A DNA stretch of 64,000 nt, from NCBI RefSeq assembly GCF_007713465.1, contig NZ_VMSG01000012.1, positions 62,001-126,000 on the forward strand. Direction: 5' to 3'. The notes under the pieces are model-generated. The model saw only the letters and a list, made by a program, of their open reading frames with translations. It did no database searches and was not told where the DNA came from. Of this stretch, positions 28,445-38,509 are shown one piece after another. The position numbers were made by a program, and so were the translations under genes. How positions within the stretch are numbered: the stretch's first letter is position 1; every line of letters begins with the position of its first letter. The DNA is from Pseudomonas sp. H3(2019). Lineage in GTDB: Bacteria; Pseudomonadota; Gammaproteobacteria; Pseudomonadales; Pseudomonadaceae.

Positions 28445-30432
28445 GTTCAAAAGCTGTTGTTTTCGCCTATCACGACATTGGCTGTGCAGGTATCGAAGCA
28501 CTGCTCAACGCAGGTTTCGAGATTGCTGCCGTGTTTACCCACGCCGACGATCCGAAGGAAAACACCTTCTACGGCTCGGTCGCTCAACTGTGCGCCCGTA
28601 AAGGCATTCCTGTGCATGCACCGGAAGACGTCAACCACCCACTGTGGATCGAGCGCATTGCCAAACTGAACCCGGACTACCTGTTCTCGTTCTACTACCG
28701 CAACCTGCTGGGCGAGCAACTGCTGGCTACCGCCCGCAAAGGCGCGTTCAACCTGCATGGTTCGTTGCTGCCGACCTACCGCGGTCGCGCTCCAGCGAAC
28801 TGGGTGCTGGTCAACGGTGAAACCGAAACCGGCGTGACCCTGCACCGCATGGTCAAGCGTGCCGATGCTGGCGCAATCATTGCCCAGCAACGCGTCGCGA
28901 TCGAGCGCGCCGACACCGCACTGACCCTGCACGGCAAGCTGCGCGAAGCCGCTTCCAACCTGCTGCGTGACACCCTGCCATTGCTGGTTCAGGGCAAAAT
29001 CACCGAAACCGCCCAGGACGAATCCAAGGCCACTGTTTACGGTCGTCGTACCGCGGCAGACGGCAAACTGGTCTGGAAGAAACCGGCTGAAGAGCTGTTC
29101 AACCTGGTTCGCGCCGTGACCCAACCTTACCCGGGCGCTTTCTGCGCAGTGGGCGAGCACAAACTGATTGTCTGGAGCGCTGAAGTCGTCAAGGGCAACG
29201 AAGGTCTGGCACCAGGCCGCGTGATCAGCGTTGATCCGCTGCGTATCGCTTGCGGCGAAGACTCGCTGGTTGTCACTTCCGGTCAGCGTAACGAAAACGG
29301 CCTGTACCTGAGCGGCCCGCAACTGGCCAACGAACTGGGCCTGGTCGACGGTTCCGTACTGCGTGGCGCCGAGTCGGGCCGTGCCCCGCGTCGCACCCGC
29401 GTACTGATCCTCGGCGTCAACGGCTTCATCGGTAACCACCTGTCCGAGCGCCTGCTGCGTGACGACAAATACGACGTCTATGGCCTGGACATCGGTTCCG
29501 ACGCTATCGAGCGCCTGCGCAGCCACCCGAACTTCCACTTCGTCGAAGGCGATATCAGCATCCACTCCGAGTGGATCGAATATCACATCAAGAAGTGCGA
29601 CGTGGTTCTGCCGCTGGTGGCCATCGCCACCCCGATCGAATACACCCGCAACCCGCTGCGCGTATTCGAACTGGACTTCGAAGAGAACCTGAAACTGGTT
29701 CGCTACTGCGTGAAATACAACAAGCGCGTGATTTTCCCGTCGACTTCCGAAGTCTACGGCATGTGCCAGGACCAGAACTTCGACGAAGACACCTCGAACC
29801 TGATCGTTGGTCCGATCAACAAGCAACGCTGGATCTACTCGGTCTCCAAGCAACTGCTGGACCGCGTGATCTGGGCCTACGGCGCCAAAGGCCTGAACTT
29901 CACCCTGTTCCGTCCGTTCAACTGGATGGGCCCACGTCTGGACCGTCTGGACTCGGCACGTATCGGCAGCTCCCGCGCCATCACCCAGCTGATCCTGAAC
30001 CTGGTGGAAGGCACCCCGATCCGTCTGTTCGACGGCGGCGAGCAGAAGCGTTGCTTCACTGACATCGCCGACGGCATCGAAGCCCTGGCCCGTATCGTTG
30101 ATAACGAAAACGATTCGTGCAACGGTCAGGTCATCAACATCGGTAACCCGGACAACGAAGCCAGCATCCGTCAGCTGGGCGAAGAACTGCTGCGTCAGTT
30201 CGAAGCTCACCCACTGCGCGCCAACTTCCCTCCGTTCGCCGGTTTCCGCGACGTAGAGAGCAAGGCGTTCTACGGCGCTGGCTACCAGGACGTGGAACAC
30301 CGCAAGCCAAGCATCGAAAACGCCAAGCGCCTGCTGAACTGGGAGCCAACCGTCGAGATGAGCGAAACCATCGGTAACACGCTGGACTTCTTCCTGCGCG
30401 AAGCCATGCTCGAAATCGCGGACAAGCGCTGA
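28441..30432 (+). CDS. arnA: Bifunctional UDP-Ara4N formyltransferase / UDP-glucuronate decarboxylase
   Basis: 663 aa. N-terminal formyltransferase domain (to about 300) with [15 protein letters not shown], containing the histidine of the N-H-S-type active site; C-terminal NAD-dependent decarboxylase from about 315 with [11 protein letters not shown]ossmann loop and YSVSKQ catalytic Y-x-x-x-K near 460. The two activities flank ArnB in the pathway. Overlaps arnC (ATGA) and shares one base with arnD. The very regular C/G-ending codons suggest high expression. Confidence 0.96.
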   Translation: MSSKAVVFAYHDIGCAGIEALLNAGFEIAAVFTHADDPKENTFYGSVAQLCARKGIPVHAPEDVNHPLWIERIAKLNPDYLFSFYYRNLLGEQLLATARKGAFNLHGSLLPTYRGRAPANWVLVNGETETGVTLHRMVKRADAGAIIAQQRVAIERADTALTLHGKLREAASNLLRDTLPLLVQGKITETAQDESKATVYGRRTAADGKLVWKKPAEELFNLVRAVTQPYPGAFCAVGEHKLIVWSAEVVKGNEGLAPGRVISVDPLRIACGEDSLVVTSGQRNENGLYLSGPQLANELGLVDGSVLRGAESGRAPRRTRVLILGVNGFIGNHLSERLLRDDKYDVYGLDIGSDAIERLRSHPNFHFVEGDISIHSEWIEYHIKKCDVVLPLVAIATPIEYTRNPLRVFELDFEENLKLVRYCVKYNKRVIFPSTSEVYGMCQDQNFDEDTSNLIVGPINKQRWIYSVSKQLLDRVIWAYGAKGLNFTLFRPFNWMGPRLDRLDSARIGSSRAITQLILNLVEGTPIRLFDGGEQKRCFTDIADGIEALARIVDNENDSCNGQVINIGNPDNEASIRQLGEELLRQFEAHPLRANFPPFAGFRDVESKAFYGAGYQDVEHRKPSIENAKRLLNWEPTVEMSETIGNTLDFFLREAMLEIADKR

Positions 30433-31316
30433 TGCAGGCAGGTCTTCGGATCGATGTCGACACCTACCGAGGTACCCGTGAGGGGGTACCCCGGTTGTTG
30501 GAGATGCTCGATGAAGCACAAGTCAAGGCGACGTTTTTTTTCAGCGTTGGTCCGGACAACATGGGGCGCCATTTATGGCGCCTCATCCGTCCGCAGTTCC
30601 TCTGGAAAATGCTCCGCTCCAATGCCGCAGGTCTGTACGGCTGGGACATCTTGCTGGCCGGCACTGCCTGGCCGGGCAAGCCCATCGGCCGTGATCTGGG
30701 GCATCTGATGCGCCAGACCCTCGCGGCTGGCCATGAAGTGGGTTTGCACGCCTGGGATCACCATGGCTGGCAAGCCAACGCAGGGCGCTGGAGCGACGCC
30801 GATCTGATCGAGCAGATTCGCCGGGGCGTAGACACCCTCAGCGATATTCTCGGGCAGCGCGTGGACTGTTCGGCGGCCGCCGGTTGGCGTGCCGATGAGC
30901 GGGTCATCGAAGCCAAGCAGCATTTTGGCTTTCGTTACAACAGCGACTGTCGCGGACAAAGCCTGTTCCAGCCTCGGCTGGCAGACGGCAGCCTCGGCAC
31001 GCCTCAAATTCCGGTCGACCTGCCAACCTTCGATGAAGTGGTGGGTCCCGTCGTAGCAGCCAATGAGTTCAACTCATACATTCTTGACCGATTCAGCCCC
31101 TCGAAGCTGAACGTATATACGATACATGCGGAGGTAGAAGGGATTCTGATGGCAAACGATTTCCGTCAACTGCTGGTTGATGCGCGTCAGCGTGACATCC
31201 AGTTCCAGCCGCTGGGTAACCTCTTGCCCGCCCAACCGACAACCCTGCCTCAGGGGCGCGTGCTACGTGGCGCCCTTGAAGGCCGAGAAGGATGGTTGGG
31301 AGTGCAAGGCGCATGA
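30432..31316 (+). CDS. arnD: 4-deoxy-4-formamido-L-arabinose-phosphoundecaprenol deformylase
   Basis: 294 aa. NodB-type polysaccharide deacetylase fold; removes the formyl group from the lipid-linked sugar before flipping. Metal and catalytic motifs [15 protein letters not shown] near the N-terminus and [18 protein letters not shown] shares its A with the arnA stop (TGATG) and the stop overlaps arnT by four bases. Confidence 0.95.
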   Translation: MQAGLRIDVDTYRGTREGVPRLLEMLDEAQVKATFFFSVGPDNMGRHLWRLIRPQFLWKMLRSNAAGLYGWDILLAGTAWPGKPIGRDLGHLMRQTLAAGHEVGLHAWDHHGWQANAGRWSDADLIEQIRRGVDTLSDILGQRVDCSAAAGWRADERVIEAKQHFGFRYNSDCRGQSLFQPRLADGSLGTPQIPVDLPTFDEVVGPVVAANEFNSYILDRFSPSKLNVYTIHAEVEGILMANDFRQLLVDARQRDIQFQPLGNLLPAQPTTLPQGRVLRGALEGREGWLGVQGA

Positions 31317-32962
31317 GCAAACGCTGGGCTTTGCCGTTACTGCTTATCGCTTTCGGTCTGGTCTATCTGTTGCCGCTGGGCACGCATGGTCTGTGGATTC
31401 CGGATGAAACCCGCTACGCCCAGGTCAGTCAGGAAATGCTCCTGAGTGGCAACTGGGTGTCGCCGCATTTCATGGGCCTGCGTTATTTCGAGAAACCGAT
31501 TGCCGGTTACTGGATGATCGCCATCGGCCAGGCCGTGTTCGGCGAGAACCTGTTCGGGGTGCGCGTTGCATCGGCACTCGCGACCGGTTTGAGCATCCTG
31601 CTAACCTACCTTATCGCACGCAGGCTCTGGAACGATCCGCGTAAAAGCATCGCCAGCGCATTGCTCTACATGAGTTTCGCCGTGGTCGCCGGTCAAGGCG
31701 GCTATTCCAACCTCGACCCGCAATTCACATTCTGGGTCAACCTGAGTCTGGTGGCCTTGTGGTTTGCGCTGGACAGCAGCAGTCGCAATGCGCGGCTGAT
31801 GAGTTGGGCAACCCTGGGGCTGGCCTGTGGCATGGGCTTCCTGACCAAGGGGTTCCTGGCCTGGTTGCTGCCGGTGTTGATCGCCCTGCCCTACATGATC
31901 TGGCAAAAACGCTGGCGCGAACTGTTGGCCTACGGCCCGATGGCTATCGTGGTCGCGATTGTCGTCAGCCTGCCGTGGGTCCTGGCCGTGCATGCCCAGG
32001 AACCCGATTACTGGCGTTTCTTCTTCTGGCACGAGCACATTCGCCGCTTTGCCGGTGACGACGCGCAGCACGCAGCGCCGTGGTGGTTCTACCTGCCGAT
32101 GCTGGTAGCGTTCAGCTTGCCATGGGCGGTGTTTCTGCCTTCGGCGCTCAAGCAAGCGTGGCAAACCAGACACCAGGCAAGCACCGGCTTCCTGCTGCTG
32201 TGGCTGGTCCTGCCGTTGGCGTTTTTCAGCCTGAGCAAAGGCAAGTTGCCGACCTACATCCTGCCGTGCCTGTTGCCCTTGGCACTGTTGATGGGGAATG
32301 CACTGATTGACCGACTGAACCTGGGGCAAAGCCGGCTGTTCAAGATCAACGGCCTGCTGAACCTGGTCATCGGTCTGACCACCTTGCTGGCGATGGTTTA
32401 CCTGCAACTGAAAAAACCCGTGTATGTCGATGAAATGCACAGCCTGGTGCTGGTGTTCATCGTGCTCATGGGCTGGATCCTGTCCAACCTGTTGCTGGTG
32501 GTTCGACCGTTGAGCGCATGGGCTGCGCCAGCAATCGGCAGTTGGCTGCTGATCGCCATCCTGCCGGCCGCATTGCCGCACTCGGTGGTCTACAACAAGA
32601 TGCCCGACCAGTTTGTCCTCCAGCACATTGACGAACTCAGCCAGACCAAAAGCCTGCTGAGCAATGACCTGGGGGCCGCATCTGCAGTCGCCTGGCGTCT
32701 GCAACGCCCCGAAGTGGCGTTGTACAACACCATCGGCGAAGTGAAATACGGCCTGGACTACCCGGACGCCGCGGCGCGTCGGGTCGATACCGAACACGTG
32801 CAACAGTGGATGAGCGAAGCCCGCAAGACCGGCCCGGTGGGTGTGGTCATGCGCGTCAAGGGTGATGATGAAGTCCACGAACTCGACCTGCTGCCCAAGG
32901 ATGGCAAGCGTTACGAGCAAGGCAACATGGTCATTCTGATCATTCCACAGAGCGCGCCATGA
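31313..32962 (+). CDS. arnT: 4-amino-4-deoxy-L-arabinose lipid A transferase, operon copy
   Basis: 549 aa. Final step of the pathway: transfers L-Ara4N to lipid A at the outer face of the inner membrane, lowering negative charge and polymyxin binding. Catalytic loop [18 protein letters not shown], then [11 protein letters not shown]; about 12 helices and a soluble C-terminal domain. Same length as the copy at 18424 and closely similar throughout. ATG 31313 overlaps the arnD stop; the extension to 31292 lies inside arnD. Confidence 0.95.
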   Translation: MSKRWALPLLLIAFGLVYLLPLGTHGLWIPDETRYAQVSQEMLLSGNWVSPHFMGLRYFEKPIAGYWMIAIGQAVFGENLFGVRVASALATGLSILLTYLIARRLWNDPRKSIASALLYMSFAVVAGQGGYSNLDPQFTFWVNLSLVALWFALDSSSRNARLMSWATLGLACGMGFLTKGFLAWLLPVLIALPYMIWQKRWRELLAYGPMAIVVAIVVSLPWVLAVHAQEPDYWRFFFWHEHIRRFAGDDAQHAAPWWFYLPMLVAFSLPWAVFLPSALKQAWQTRHQASTGFLLLWLVLPLAFFSLSKGKLPTYILPCLLPLALLMGNALIDRLNLGQSRLFKINGLLNLVIGLTTLLAMVYLQLKKPVYVDEMHSLVLVFIVLMGWILSNLLLVVRPLSAWAAPAIGSWLLIAILPAALPHSVVYNKMPDQFVLQHIDELSQTKSLLSNDLGAASAVAWRLQRPEVALYNTIGEVKYGLDYPDAAARRVDTEHVQQWMSEARKTGPVGVVMRVKGDDEVHELDLLPKDGKRYEQGNMVILIIPQSAP

Positions 32963-33303
32963 CCCTGATTTTACTGTTGTCCGCCTGTCTGCTGACCTGC
33001 ATGGGCCAGATCGCCCAGAAATACGCCGTGGAAAGCTGGCGCGGCAAGGACTCCGGCTGGAGCGAAAAACTGCTCTCGCCGTGGTTGTGGCTGGCGCTCG
33101 CATGCCTGGGCTTTGGCCTGCTGGTATGGCTGCTGGTGTTGCAGCGCCTGGAAGTCGGTATCGCCTACCCGATGCTCAGCCTCAACTTTGTGCTGATCAC
33201 CCTGGCCGCCCACTTCGTCTTCCACGAAACCATTGATCGCCGTCACTGGATCGGCGTTGCGCTGATCATCGCCGGCGTCGTTCTGCTCGGGAGGCACGCA
33301 TGA
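32959..33303 (+). CDS. arnE: Undecaprenyl phosphate-aminoarabinose flippase subunit ArnE
   Basis: 114 aa, small multidrug resistance fold with four membrane helices. With ArnF it moves undecaprenyl-phosphate-L-Ara4N to the periplasmic side. [21 protein letters not shown] is the conserved third helix region. Overlaps arnT and arnF by four bases each. Confidence 0.93.
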   Translation: MTLILLLSACLLTCMGQIAQKYAVESWRGKDSGWSEKLLSPWLWLALACLGFGLLVWLLVLQRLEVGIAYPMLSLNFVLITLAAHFVFHETIDRRHWIGVALIIAGVVLLGRHA

Positions 33304-33713
33304 GCCTTCGTCGCGGAATCAGCTTTGCCATGGGCAGCGTTGCGCTGGTCAGTGCCGCCCAGTTGGGCATGCGCTGGAGCATGAGCCATTTGCCGCTGCC
33401 CGATCAGTGGCTGCAGGCCCTGAGCAACGGCAGCATCGACCTGCTCGCGATCGGCGTGGTACTGGCGTCGATCTGCGCTTACGCCCTGTCCATGCTGTGC
33501 TGGCTCGCCGCTCTGCGCGATCTGCCGCTGGGCCGGGCCTACTCGCTGTTGAGTATCAGCTATGCACTGGTGTATCTATTGGCCGCCAGCCTGCCGCTGT
33601 TCAACGAAAATTTCAGTCTTTCCAAAACACTCGGGGTGGCCTTGGTCATCCTCGGTGTCATCACTATCAACTCTCGAACTGCTCGCGCCACAGAAGTCAG
33701 GAATGCCTCATGA
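33300..33713 (+). CDS. arnF: Undecaprenyl phosphate-aminoarabinose flippase subunit ArnF
   Basis: 137 aa, four membrane helices, EamA/SMR-type partner of Arn[21 protein letters not shown] corresponds to the conserved core of the flippase pair. Start ATG at 33300 overlaps arnE; its stop overlaps ugd by four bases. Confidence 0.93.
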   Translation: MSLRRGISFAMGSVALVSAAQLGMRWSMSHLPLPDQWLQALSNGSIDLLAIGVVLASICAYALSMLCWLAALRDLPLGRAYSLLSISYALVYLLAASLPLFNENFSLSKTLGVALVILGVITINSRTARATEVRNAS

Positions 33714-35083
33714 AAATCAGTGTAATTGGTAGCGGTTATGTCGGTCTGGTGCAGGCGACTGTCCTGGCTGAAGTCGGTCATGATGTCGTCTGCATGGACG
33801 TCGATCAGAACAAGATCAAAATGCTGCAGAAAGGCCACGTCACTATCTTTGAACCAGGGCTGGAGAGCATGGTCAAGGAGAACCTGGAGAGCGGGCGCCT
33901 GCACTTCACCAGCGACGAGAAGATGGCCATCGAGCACGGTCAGGTACTGTTCATCGCTGTCGGCACACCGTCGGACGAGGACGGCTCGGCCGACCTGAAA
34001 TATGTCTTGTCCGTGGGTGACGCGGTTGCGCGCCATCGGGTCGAGCCGCTGATTCTCGTGGAAAAGTCCACTGTTCCAGTCGGCACCGGCGACACCCTGC
34101 GCGCGCACATTGAAGGCGTGCTGAAGAAAGCCGGGCGCACCCTGGAATTCGATATCGTCTCCAACCCGGAATTCCTCAAGGAAGGCTCGGCCGTCAGTGA
34201 CTGCCGCCGCCCTGACCGCATCGTCATCGGTTGCGAGCGTGAAGAAGTCCGTGAAGTGATGCGCGACCTCTACGCCCCCTTCAACCGTAACCATGACCGC
34301 ATCATGTTCATGGACCTGCGCAGCGCCGAGCTGACCAAGTACGCAGCCAACTGCATGCTCGCGACCAAAATCAGCTTTATCAACCAGATCGCCGAACTGG
34401 CCGAACACCTGGGTGCGGATATCGAAGCCGTGCGCATGGGCATCGGTGCAGACCAGCGCATCGGCTACCACTTCATCTACCCTGGCTGCGGCTATGGCGG
34501 TTCGTGTTTCCCGAAAGATATGCGCGCATTGATCCACAGTGCCCAGGAAGCCAATTGCTCCAGCGACCTGCTGCAAGCGGTCGAGGCCATCAACCAGCGG
34601 CAGAAACACAAACTGTTCGAACGCATCAATGCGTTCTACAAGGGCGAGCTGAAAGGCAAGACCTTCGCCCTCTGGGGTCTGGCATTCAAACCCAATACCG
34701 ATGACATGCGCGATGCACCAAGCCGCGTGCTGATGGAGTCGTTGTGGGCTGCCGGCGCACACGTACGTGCGTTCGACCCTGAAGCCATGCAGGAAACCCA
34801 ACGCCTGTATCCGGATCAACCGAATCTGTCGCTGATGGGCACGCCGGAATCCGCGCTGGTTGGCGCAGATGCCTTGATCGTTTGCACCGAATGGCAACAG
34901 TTCAAGGCGCCGGACTTCAAATTGATCGAGGAGCGTCTCAAGGCTCCGGTGATCTTCGACGGCCGTAACCTGTACGACGCTGATCGCCTGGCACGCAAAG
35001 GCTTCAAGTACTTCCCAATGGGTCGTGGCGAGTCGCGCAACCTGCCAATCCCTCAGCAGCAGTGGCCAGCTTCTTCCGTCTAA
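33710..35083 (+). CDS. ugd: UDP-glucose 6-dehydrogenase
   Basis: 457 aa. NAD-dependent oxidation of UDP-glucose to UDP-glucuronate, the precursor used by ArnA. Rossmann motif [12 protein letters not shown] at the N-terminus, catalytic cysteine in [12 protein letters not shown] near residue 261, C-terminal domain from about 300. ATG at 33710 gives a four-base overlap with arnF. Placing ugd in the arn operon makes the pathway self-sufficient from UDP-glucose. Confidence 0.96.
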   Translation: MKISVIGSGYVGLVQATVLAEVGHDVVCMDVDQNKIKMLQKGHVTIFEPGLESMVKENLESGRLHFTSDEKMAIEHGQVLFIAVGTPSDEDGSADLKYVLSVGDAVARHRVEPLILVEKSTVPVGTGDTLRAHIEGVLKKAGRTLEFDIVSNPEFLKEGSAVSDCRRPDRIVIGCEREEVREVMRDLYAPFNRNHDRIMFMDLRSAELTKYAANCMLATKISFINQIAELAEHLGADIEAVRMGIGADQRIGYHFIYPGCGYGGSCFPKDMRALIHSAQEANCSSDLLQAVEAINQRQKHKLFERINAFYKGELKGKTFALWGLAFKPNTDDMRDAPSRVLMESLWAAGAHVRAFDPEAMQETQRLYPDQPNLSLMGTPESALVGADALIVCTEWQQFKAPDFKLIEERLKAPVIFDGRNLYDADRLARKGFKYFPMGRGESRNLPIPQQQWPASSV

Positions 35084-35097
35084 GCCCAGGAGGCCGC

Positions 35098-36705
35098 GTG
35101 CACGCATATCCATCGACAGGGATCCGTCAACAATCGTTAGGTCTGGGGCTACTGGCGCTGCTGCTGTTCTGCGCCGGGGTCTACCAGCAATCGGCGATCG
35201 GATTTGACTCGCGGTTTGTACTGTTTGCCCAGGAAATGCTGCGCCATGGGCCGGGATTCTTCCCGACCACCTATGGCCAGCCTTACGCTGATTACTGGGC
35301 CACCTCGACGTTTTTTACCTGGCTGCTTTCGCAGCCCTTTGGCCAGGTAAACGCGTTGACGGCCTGGTTACCCAGCGCCATTGCCTCGGCGACGATTGTC
35401 ACGCTGATGTACCGGTTGGTAGCGCCCTACTCCAGAACCTGGGCGCTGATCAGCATTGCCTTGATGATGCTGAGCAATACCTTCATCACCGAAACCCGCG
35501 CCGTGTCCCTCGACCAGATGGTCGCGGCCGTGACCTTTGCCGTGTTCTACCTGGGCTATGCCGCCGACCACTTTCAGGCGCCGCGACGACTGCCGCTGAT
35601 ACTCGCGTTGCTGGTGCTCGGATTTGCCATTCGCGGGCCGATCGGCCTGGTGGTGCCTACCGGCGTCTTGTGCAGTTATTACCTGCTCAATGGCCAATGG
35701 CGGCGGATGATCACCGTCGGCTTGCTGGCGGCGGTGCTGCTGGCCTCCGGTATCGGCTTGCTGCTGTGGCTGGCGAACGTCAGTGGCGGTCCGACCTTCG
35801 TGCAAGACGTGATCCGCATGCAGTTCATGGGGCGCATGGATGGCCGCGAAGGTGCGAGCGGCGTGCTGTATTACTTCAGCAGCTCGCTGGGTAACTATGC
35901 GCTGGCGTATCCGTTGGCGGTAGTGGTGCTGGCCGCTGTGTTGCTGGTCGGCCGCAAGGATCGCGGACCGGCGTTGCGTCTGCTGACCTTGTGCACCGCT
36001 GCCGGGCTGGTCGTGATGATTGGCCTGTCGATTCCAATGGCGAAAAAAGCCCGTTACATGCTACCGATGCTGCCGATGGCCGCGATCGTTGCTGCGTACC
36101 CGTTTCAGGGCGCGCAGGGGCGGGTATTCCAGTGGTTGCGCGGCCTGATGCAGGGCCTGTGGCTGCTGATTCCTGGTCTGCTGATCGTCGGATTACTGGT
36201 CGCCAAGCGACGTTTTCCGGAGGCTCTCGCCTCGGGGACGACGATGATGGTGGCTCTCGGCGTGTTGCAGGTGATCGCACTGGGGCTGTTGTTCAAGCCT
36301 CGCGTGCGTGCAGTGGGCCTGGCGTTCTCTGCAGTACTGGCGCTGTGGTCGACCTACATTCTGGTGTTTGAACCGGTCGAGCGTACGCTCTACGACACCC
36401 GTACGTTCAGCCGCGCCGCCGTTGAGCTGATTCAGAAAGACCCGGCTCCCGTGGTGCTGCACGCCATGGGTAAAGACGCCAAGGCCATCAAGTTCATGGT
36501 CAACGTCGAGCAAGACCTGTTCCCGGTGTTCACTTCTTCAGTGCAAGAGCTGGAGAGCCTGACAGGCCCTGCGTGGCTGGTGATGGACAAGAGCGACTAC
36601 GAAGCCCTGAAAGACTCTCGGCTGGCGACATTGCAGCCGGTGCTGAACGGGAACTTCGACAAGAACGATTACGTCCTGCTGCATCTGGTACCCGTGCAAC
36701 CCTGA
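35098..36705 (+). CDS. ArnT-like membrane glycosyltransferase at the end of the arn operon
   Basis: 535 aa from GTG 35098, which follows AGGAGG (35088-35093); the longer reading from 35062 would overlap ugd by 22 bases. Polytopic, about 11-12 helices, with the family first-loop counterpart GFDSRFVLFAQEML and then YADYWATSTF, but the ArnT D-E-x-R is D-S-R here. C-terminal soluble domain from about residue 430. 14 bp after ugd, so co-transcribed. Sugar and acceptor unknown; a modified lipid A or polyprenyl-sugar step is the natural guess. Confidence 0.82.
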   Translation: MHAYPSTGIRQQSLGLGLLALLLFCAGVYQQSAIGFDSRFVLFAQEMLRHGPGFFPTTYGQPYADYWATSTFFTWLLSQPFGQVNALTAWLPSAIASATIVTLMYRLVAPYSRTWALISIALMMLSNTFITETRAVSLDQMVAAVTFAVFYLGYAADHFQAPRRLPLILALLVLGFAIRGPIGLVVPTGVLCSYYLLNGQWRRMITVGLLAAVLLASGIGLLLWLANVSGGPTFVQDVIRMQFMGRMDGREGASGVLYYFSSSLGNYALAYPLAVVVLAAVLLVGRKDRGPALRLLTLCTAAGLVVMIGLSIPMAKKARYMLPMLPMAAIVAAYPFQGAQGRVFQWLRGLMQGLWLLIPGLLIVGLLVAKRRFPEALASGTTMMVALGVLQVIALGLLFKPRVRAVGLAFSAVLALWSTYILVFEPVERTLYDTRTFSRAAVELIQKDPAPVVLHAMGKDAKAIKFMVNVEQDLFPVFTSSVQELESLTGPAWLVMDKSDYEALKDSRLATLQPVLNGNFDKNDYVLLHLVPVQP

Positions 36706-36716
36706 ACGGGTTGCAC
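36694..36716 (+). terminator. Perfect hairpin over the stop codon of the last arn-linked gene
   Basis: GTGCAACCC (36694-36702), loop TGAAC, GGGTTGCAC (36708-36716). The stop codon TGA lies in the loop. No T tract follows, so termination efficiency is uncertain; a second palindrome starts eight bases later. Confidence 0.5.
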
Positions 36717-36723
36717 ATCGTCA

Positions 36724-36747
36724 GGGCGCTTGCTTAAGCTTGCGCCC
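36724..36747 (+). repeat. Palindrome abutting the acetyltransferase start codon
   Basis: GGGCGC (36724-36729), GCTTAAGC (36732-36739) and GCGCCC (36742-36747) form a 24-base near-palindrome whose only mismatches are the TT steps. It ends exactly one base before ATG 36748 and takes the place where a ribosome site would be. It may be the terminator of the arn-linked transcript or a translation control for the downstream gene. Confidence 0.6.
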
Positions 36748-37269
36748 ATGACTCCTTCCCTCCGCCGTGCCCAATTCGCCGATGCCCACGCACTGCCCGC
36801 CGTAGAGCGTTCAGCTGCCGCCCTCTTCCGTAATGACCCTGAACTTGCCTGGCTTGCCGACGCCCCCGTGACCAGCGTCGAACAGCACCAGCATGACATC
36901 CGTTGCGCAAAAGTCTGGGTTGCCGATGCGGCCGATGCATCCATCGTGGGTTTTCTCAGCGCCCATACTGTCGATACCGAACTGCATATCCAGGAGGTCT
37001 CCGTCAGCAGCGGTTTTCAGGGGCAGGGTCTGGGACGCCGGTTGTTGCAGACCGCCCTTGAGCACGCACGCCATAGCGGGTTGACCGCGCTGACGCTGAC
37101 GACCTTTCGTGAACTGCCGTGGAACGAGCCGTTTTATCGGCGTTTCGGTTTTCAAACCCTGGCATTTTCCGATCTTGATCAACGCTTGCAGGCAGTGCTG
37201 GAAGCAGAAATTACCCATGGATTGCCGGGCGCCCGACGGTGTGCGATGCGCTATTGCATCGAGCCGTAA
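36748..37269 (+). CDS. GNAT family N-acetyltransferase
   Basis: 173 aa from ATG 36748 (alternative TTG/GTG-type start at 36730 within the palindrome). Acetyl-CoA loop GFQGQGLGRRLLQTALEHA near residue 97 with the Q-x-x-G-x-G/A motif, preceded by the beta strand HIQEVSVSS and followed by FYRRFGF. Substrate cannot be told. No visible Shine-Dalgarno site because a hairpin occupies it. Confidence 0.85.
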   Translation: MTPSLRRAQFADAHALPAVERSAAALFRNDPELAWLADAPVTSVEQHQHDIRCAKVWVADAADASIVGFLSAHTVDTELHIQEVSVSSGFQGQGLGRRLLQTALEHARHSGLTALTLTTFRELPWNEPFYRRFGFQTLAFSDLDQRLQAVLEAEITHGLPGARRCAMRYCIEP

Positions 37270-37305
37270 GGGGGGCGCTCTGGTCGCGGGTCTTTTGAGA
37301 GTTCA

Positions 37306-37709
37306 TCAATCCGGGATCGCAGCAATTACCACTGCGAGCAACGACTCAATCGGCAACTCTCCGTTTACCCTAAGGCAGGGTAAGGTCAGTTGCCTGAGCC
37401 ACTGCTCATGCCTTGGTCGGCTGCGGCCAGCTTGAACGCCTTTTTCATAACTTTCGGCCCACGCGAGGAATGCCAGGTGGTTGGTATGCATGTCCCCGCC
37501 CGGAAGAATACGTTGCCATCGGCCAGACTACGCTTGAGTAGGTCGACTCTCTCTTCGGGAAGTCGTGGTCGCTCGAAGGGTGGTTCTGTCGGATACCAAT
37601 AGTAATCATCGACATCAAAGTGAGGCACTCGAAGCTTTGCTGCCAGTGCAGCCCCTAGAGTACTCACTCTGGCTCCAGATGCGCCGCTTATGTAAATCTG
37701 CTTGATCAC
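37306..37709 (-). pseudogene. Broken AAA/adenylate kinase-like ATPase gene
   Basis: Two pieces of one protein lie in different frames. The front part starts GTG 37709 behind AAGGAG, reads IKQIYISGASGARVSTLG, and keeps the family character as far as DLLKRSLADGN near 37505. The rear part reads HLAFLAWAESYEKGVQAGRS, then ends ESLLAVVIAAIPD at 37306 in another frame. Together they give about 130 residues where relatives have about 180, so a frameshift and an internal loss of roughly 50 codons are inferred. The P-loop is also damaged (GASGAR where glycine is expected). The uninterrupted frame 37386-37709 is therefore not a functional gene. Confidence 0.65.
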
Positions 37710-37941
37710 TTCATGGGGCTCCTTTCTAGCGGGACATAATATGCGGTAATCAGAGAGCGTGGAGTGGTTGCCAGTTATGTGGCAATAATTGTGCAATACC
37801 CTGGCGATTGCAGGAGCCGAGTGCAACACGGCTATTGAATTGAAGACGGTGTAGCATGATACATACCCATCACCTCGGCATTCACTCACATTAATAACCG
37901 TGTTGCACTCTGTTCCTGCAACCGCCCCTTAAGGAAATAAA

Positions 37942-38481
37942 ATGTCGAAGCTGATTTATTACGTTGCCGCCAGCATGGATGGCTACATTGCCACTCAACA
38001 ACACAAGCTGGATTGGTTAGAAAATTTCACTCTAGGCGATGATTCCACACCCTATGATGATTTCTATCAGACTATTGGGGCGGTGATTATGGGAGCCGAA
38101 ACCTATAGTTGGATTATGTCAAACGCCCCGAATGATTGGCCTTATCAAAATGTACCCGCCTTTGTCATGACCAGCCGGGACTTGCCGGTGCCACTCGGCC
38201 TGAACATTACTCTTCTCCAAGGCGATGCTGGAGCGATCGCAACAAAAGCGAAGCAAGCCGCCAAAGGGAAAGATGTCTGGTTGGTAGGCGGTGGTAAAAC
38301 AGCAGCCTACTTTGCCGAAGCGGGTGAGTTACAACAGCTGTTTATTACCACTATTCCGGTCTTCCTCGGCGCAGGCGTTGCCGTACTCCCCGTCAGCGAT
38401 AACGTTAGCGTGACTCCTAAAGTGCAACGTATCTTGCAAAGCGGCGCGATGGAATGTGTCTCGGATGTGAAACGCAATTAA
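37942..38481 (+). CDS. Dihydrofolate reductase/RibD C-terminal domain family protein
   Basis: 179 aa. NADPH-type reductase fold: KLIYYVAASMDGYIAT at the N-terminus, VIMGAETYSWI and VWLVGGGKTAAYFAEAGEL match the RibD_C/YwjB group. Ribosome site AAGGA at 37931. AT-richer and with codon choices (tta, aat, att) unlike its neighbours, which suggests acquisition from a lower-GC donor. Substrate unknown; the group includes folate- and riboflavin-like reductases. Confidence 0.85.
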   Translation: MSKLIYYVAASMDGYIATQQHKLDWLENFTLGDDSTPYDDFYQTIGAVIMGAETYSWIMSNAPNDWPYQNVPAFVMTSRDLPVPLGLNITLLQGDAGAIATKAKQAAKGKDVWLVGGGKTAAYFAEAGELQQLFITTIPVFLGAGVAVLPVSDNVSVTPKVQRILQSGAMECVSDVKRN

Positions 38482-38509
38482 CGTCCACACGACGTGGTGG
38501 TTCGCAGTG

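Noticed and set aside
28447..30519. 690-codon minus-strand frame opposite arnA
   Set aside because: arnA is unmistakable on the plus strand; the antisense protein has no recognisable motif.
33407..33709. Upstream extension of the ugd reading frame
   Set aside because: It overlaps arnF in another frame and lacks dehydrogenase character; the N-terminus [12 protein letters not shown] begins at 33710.
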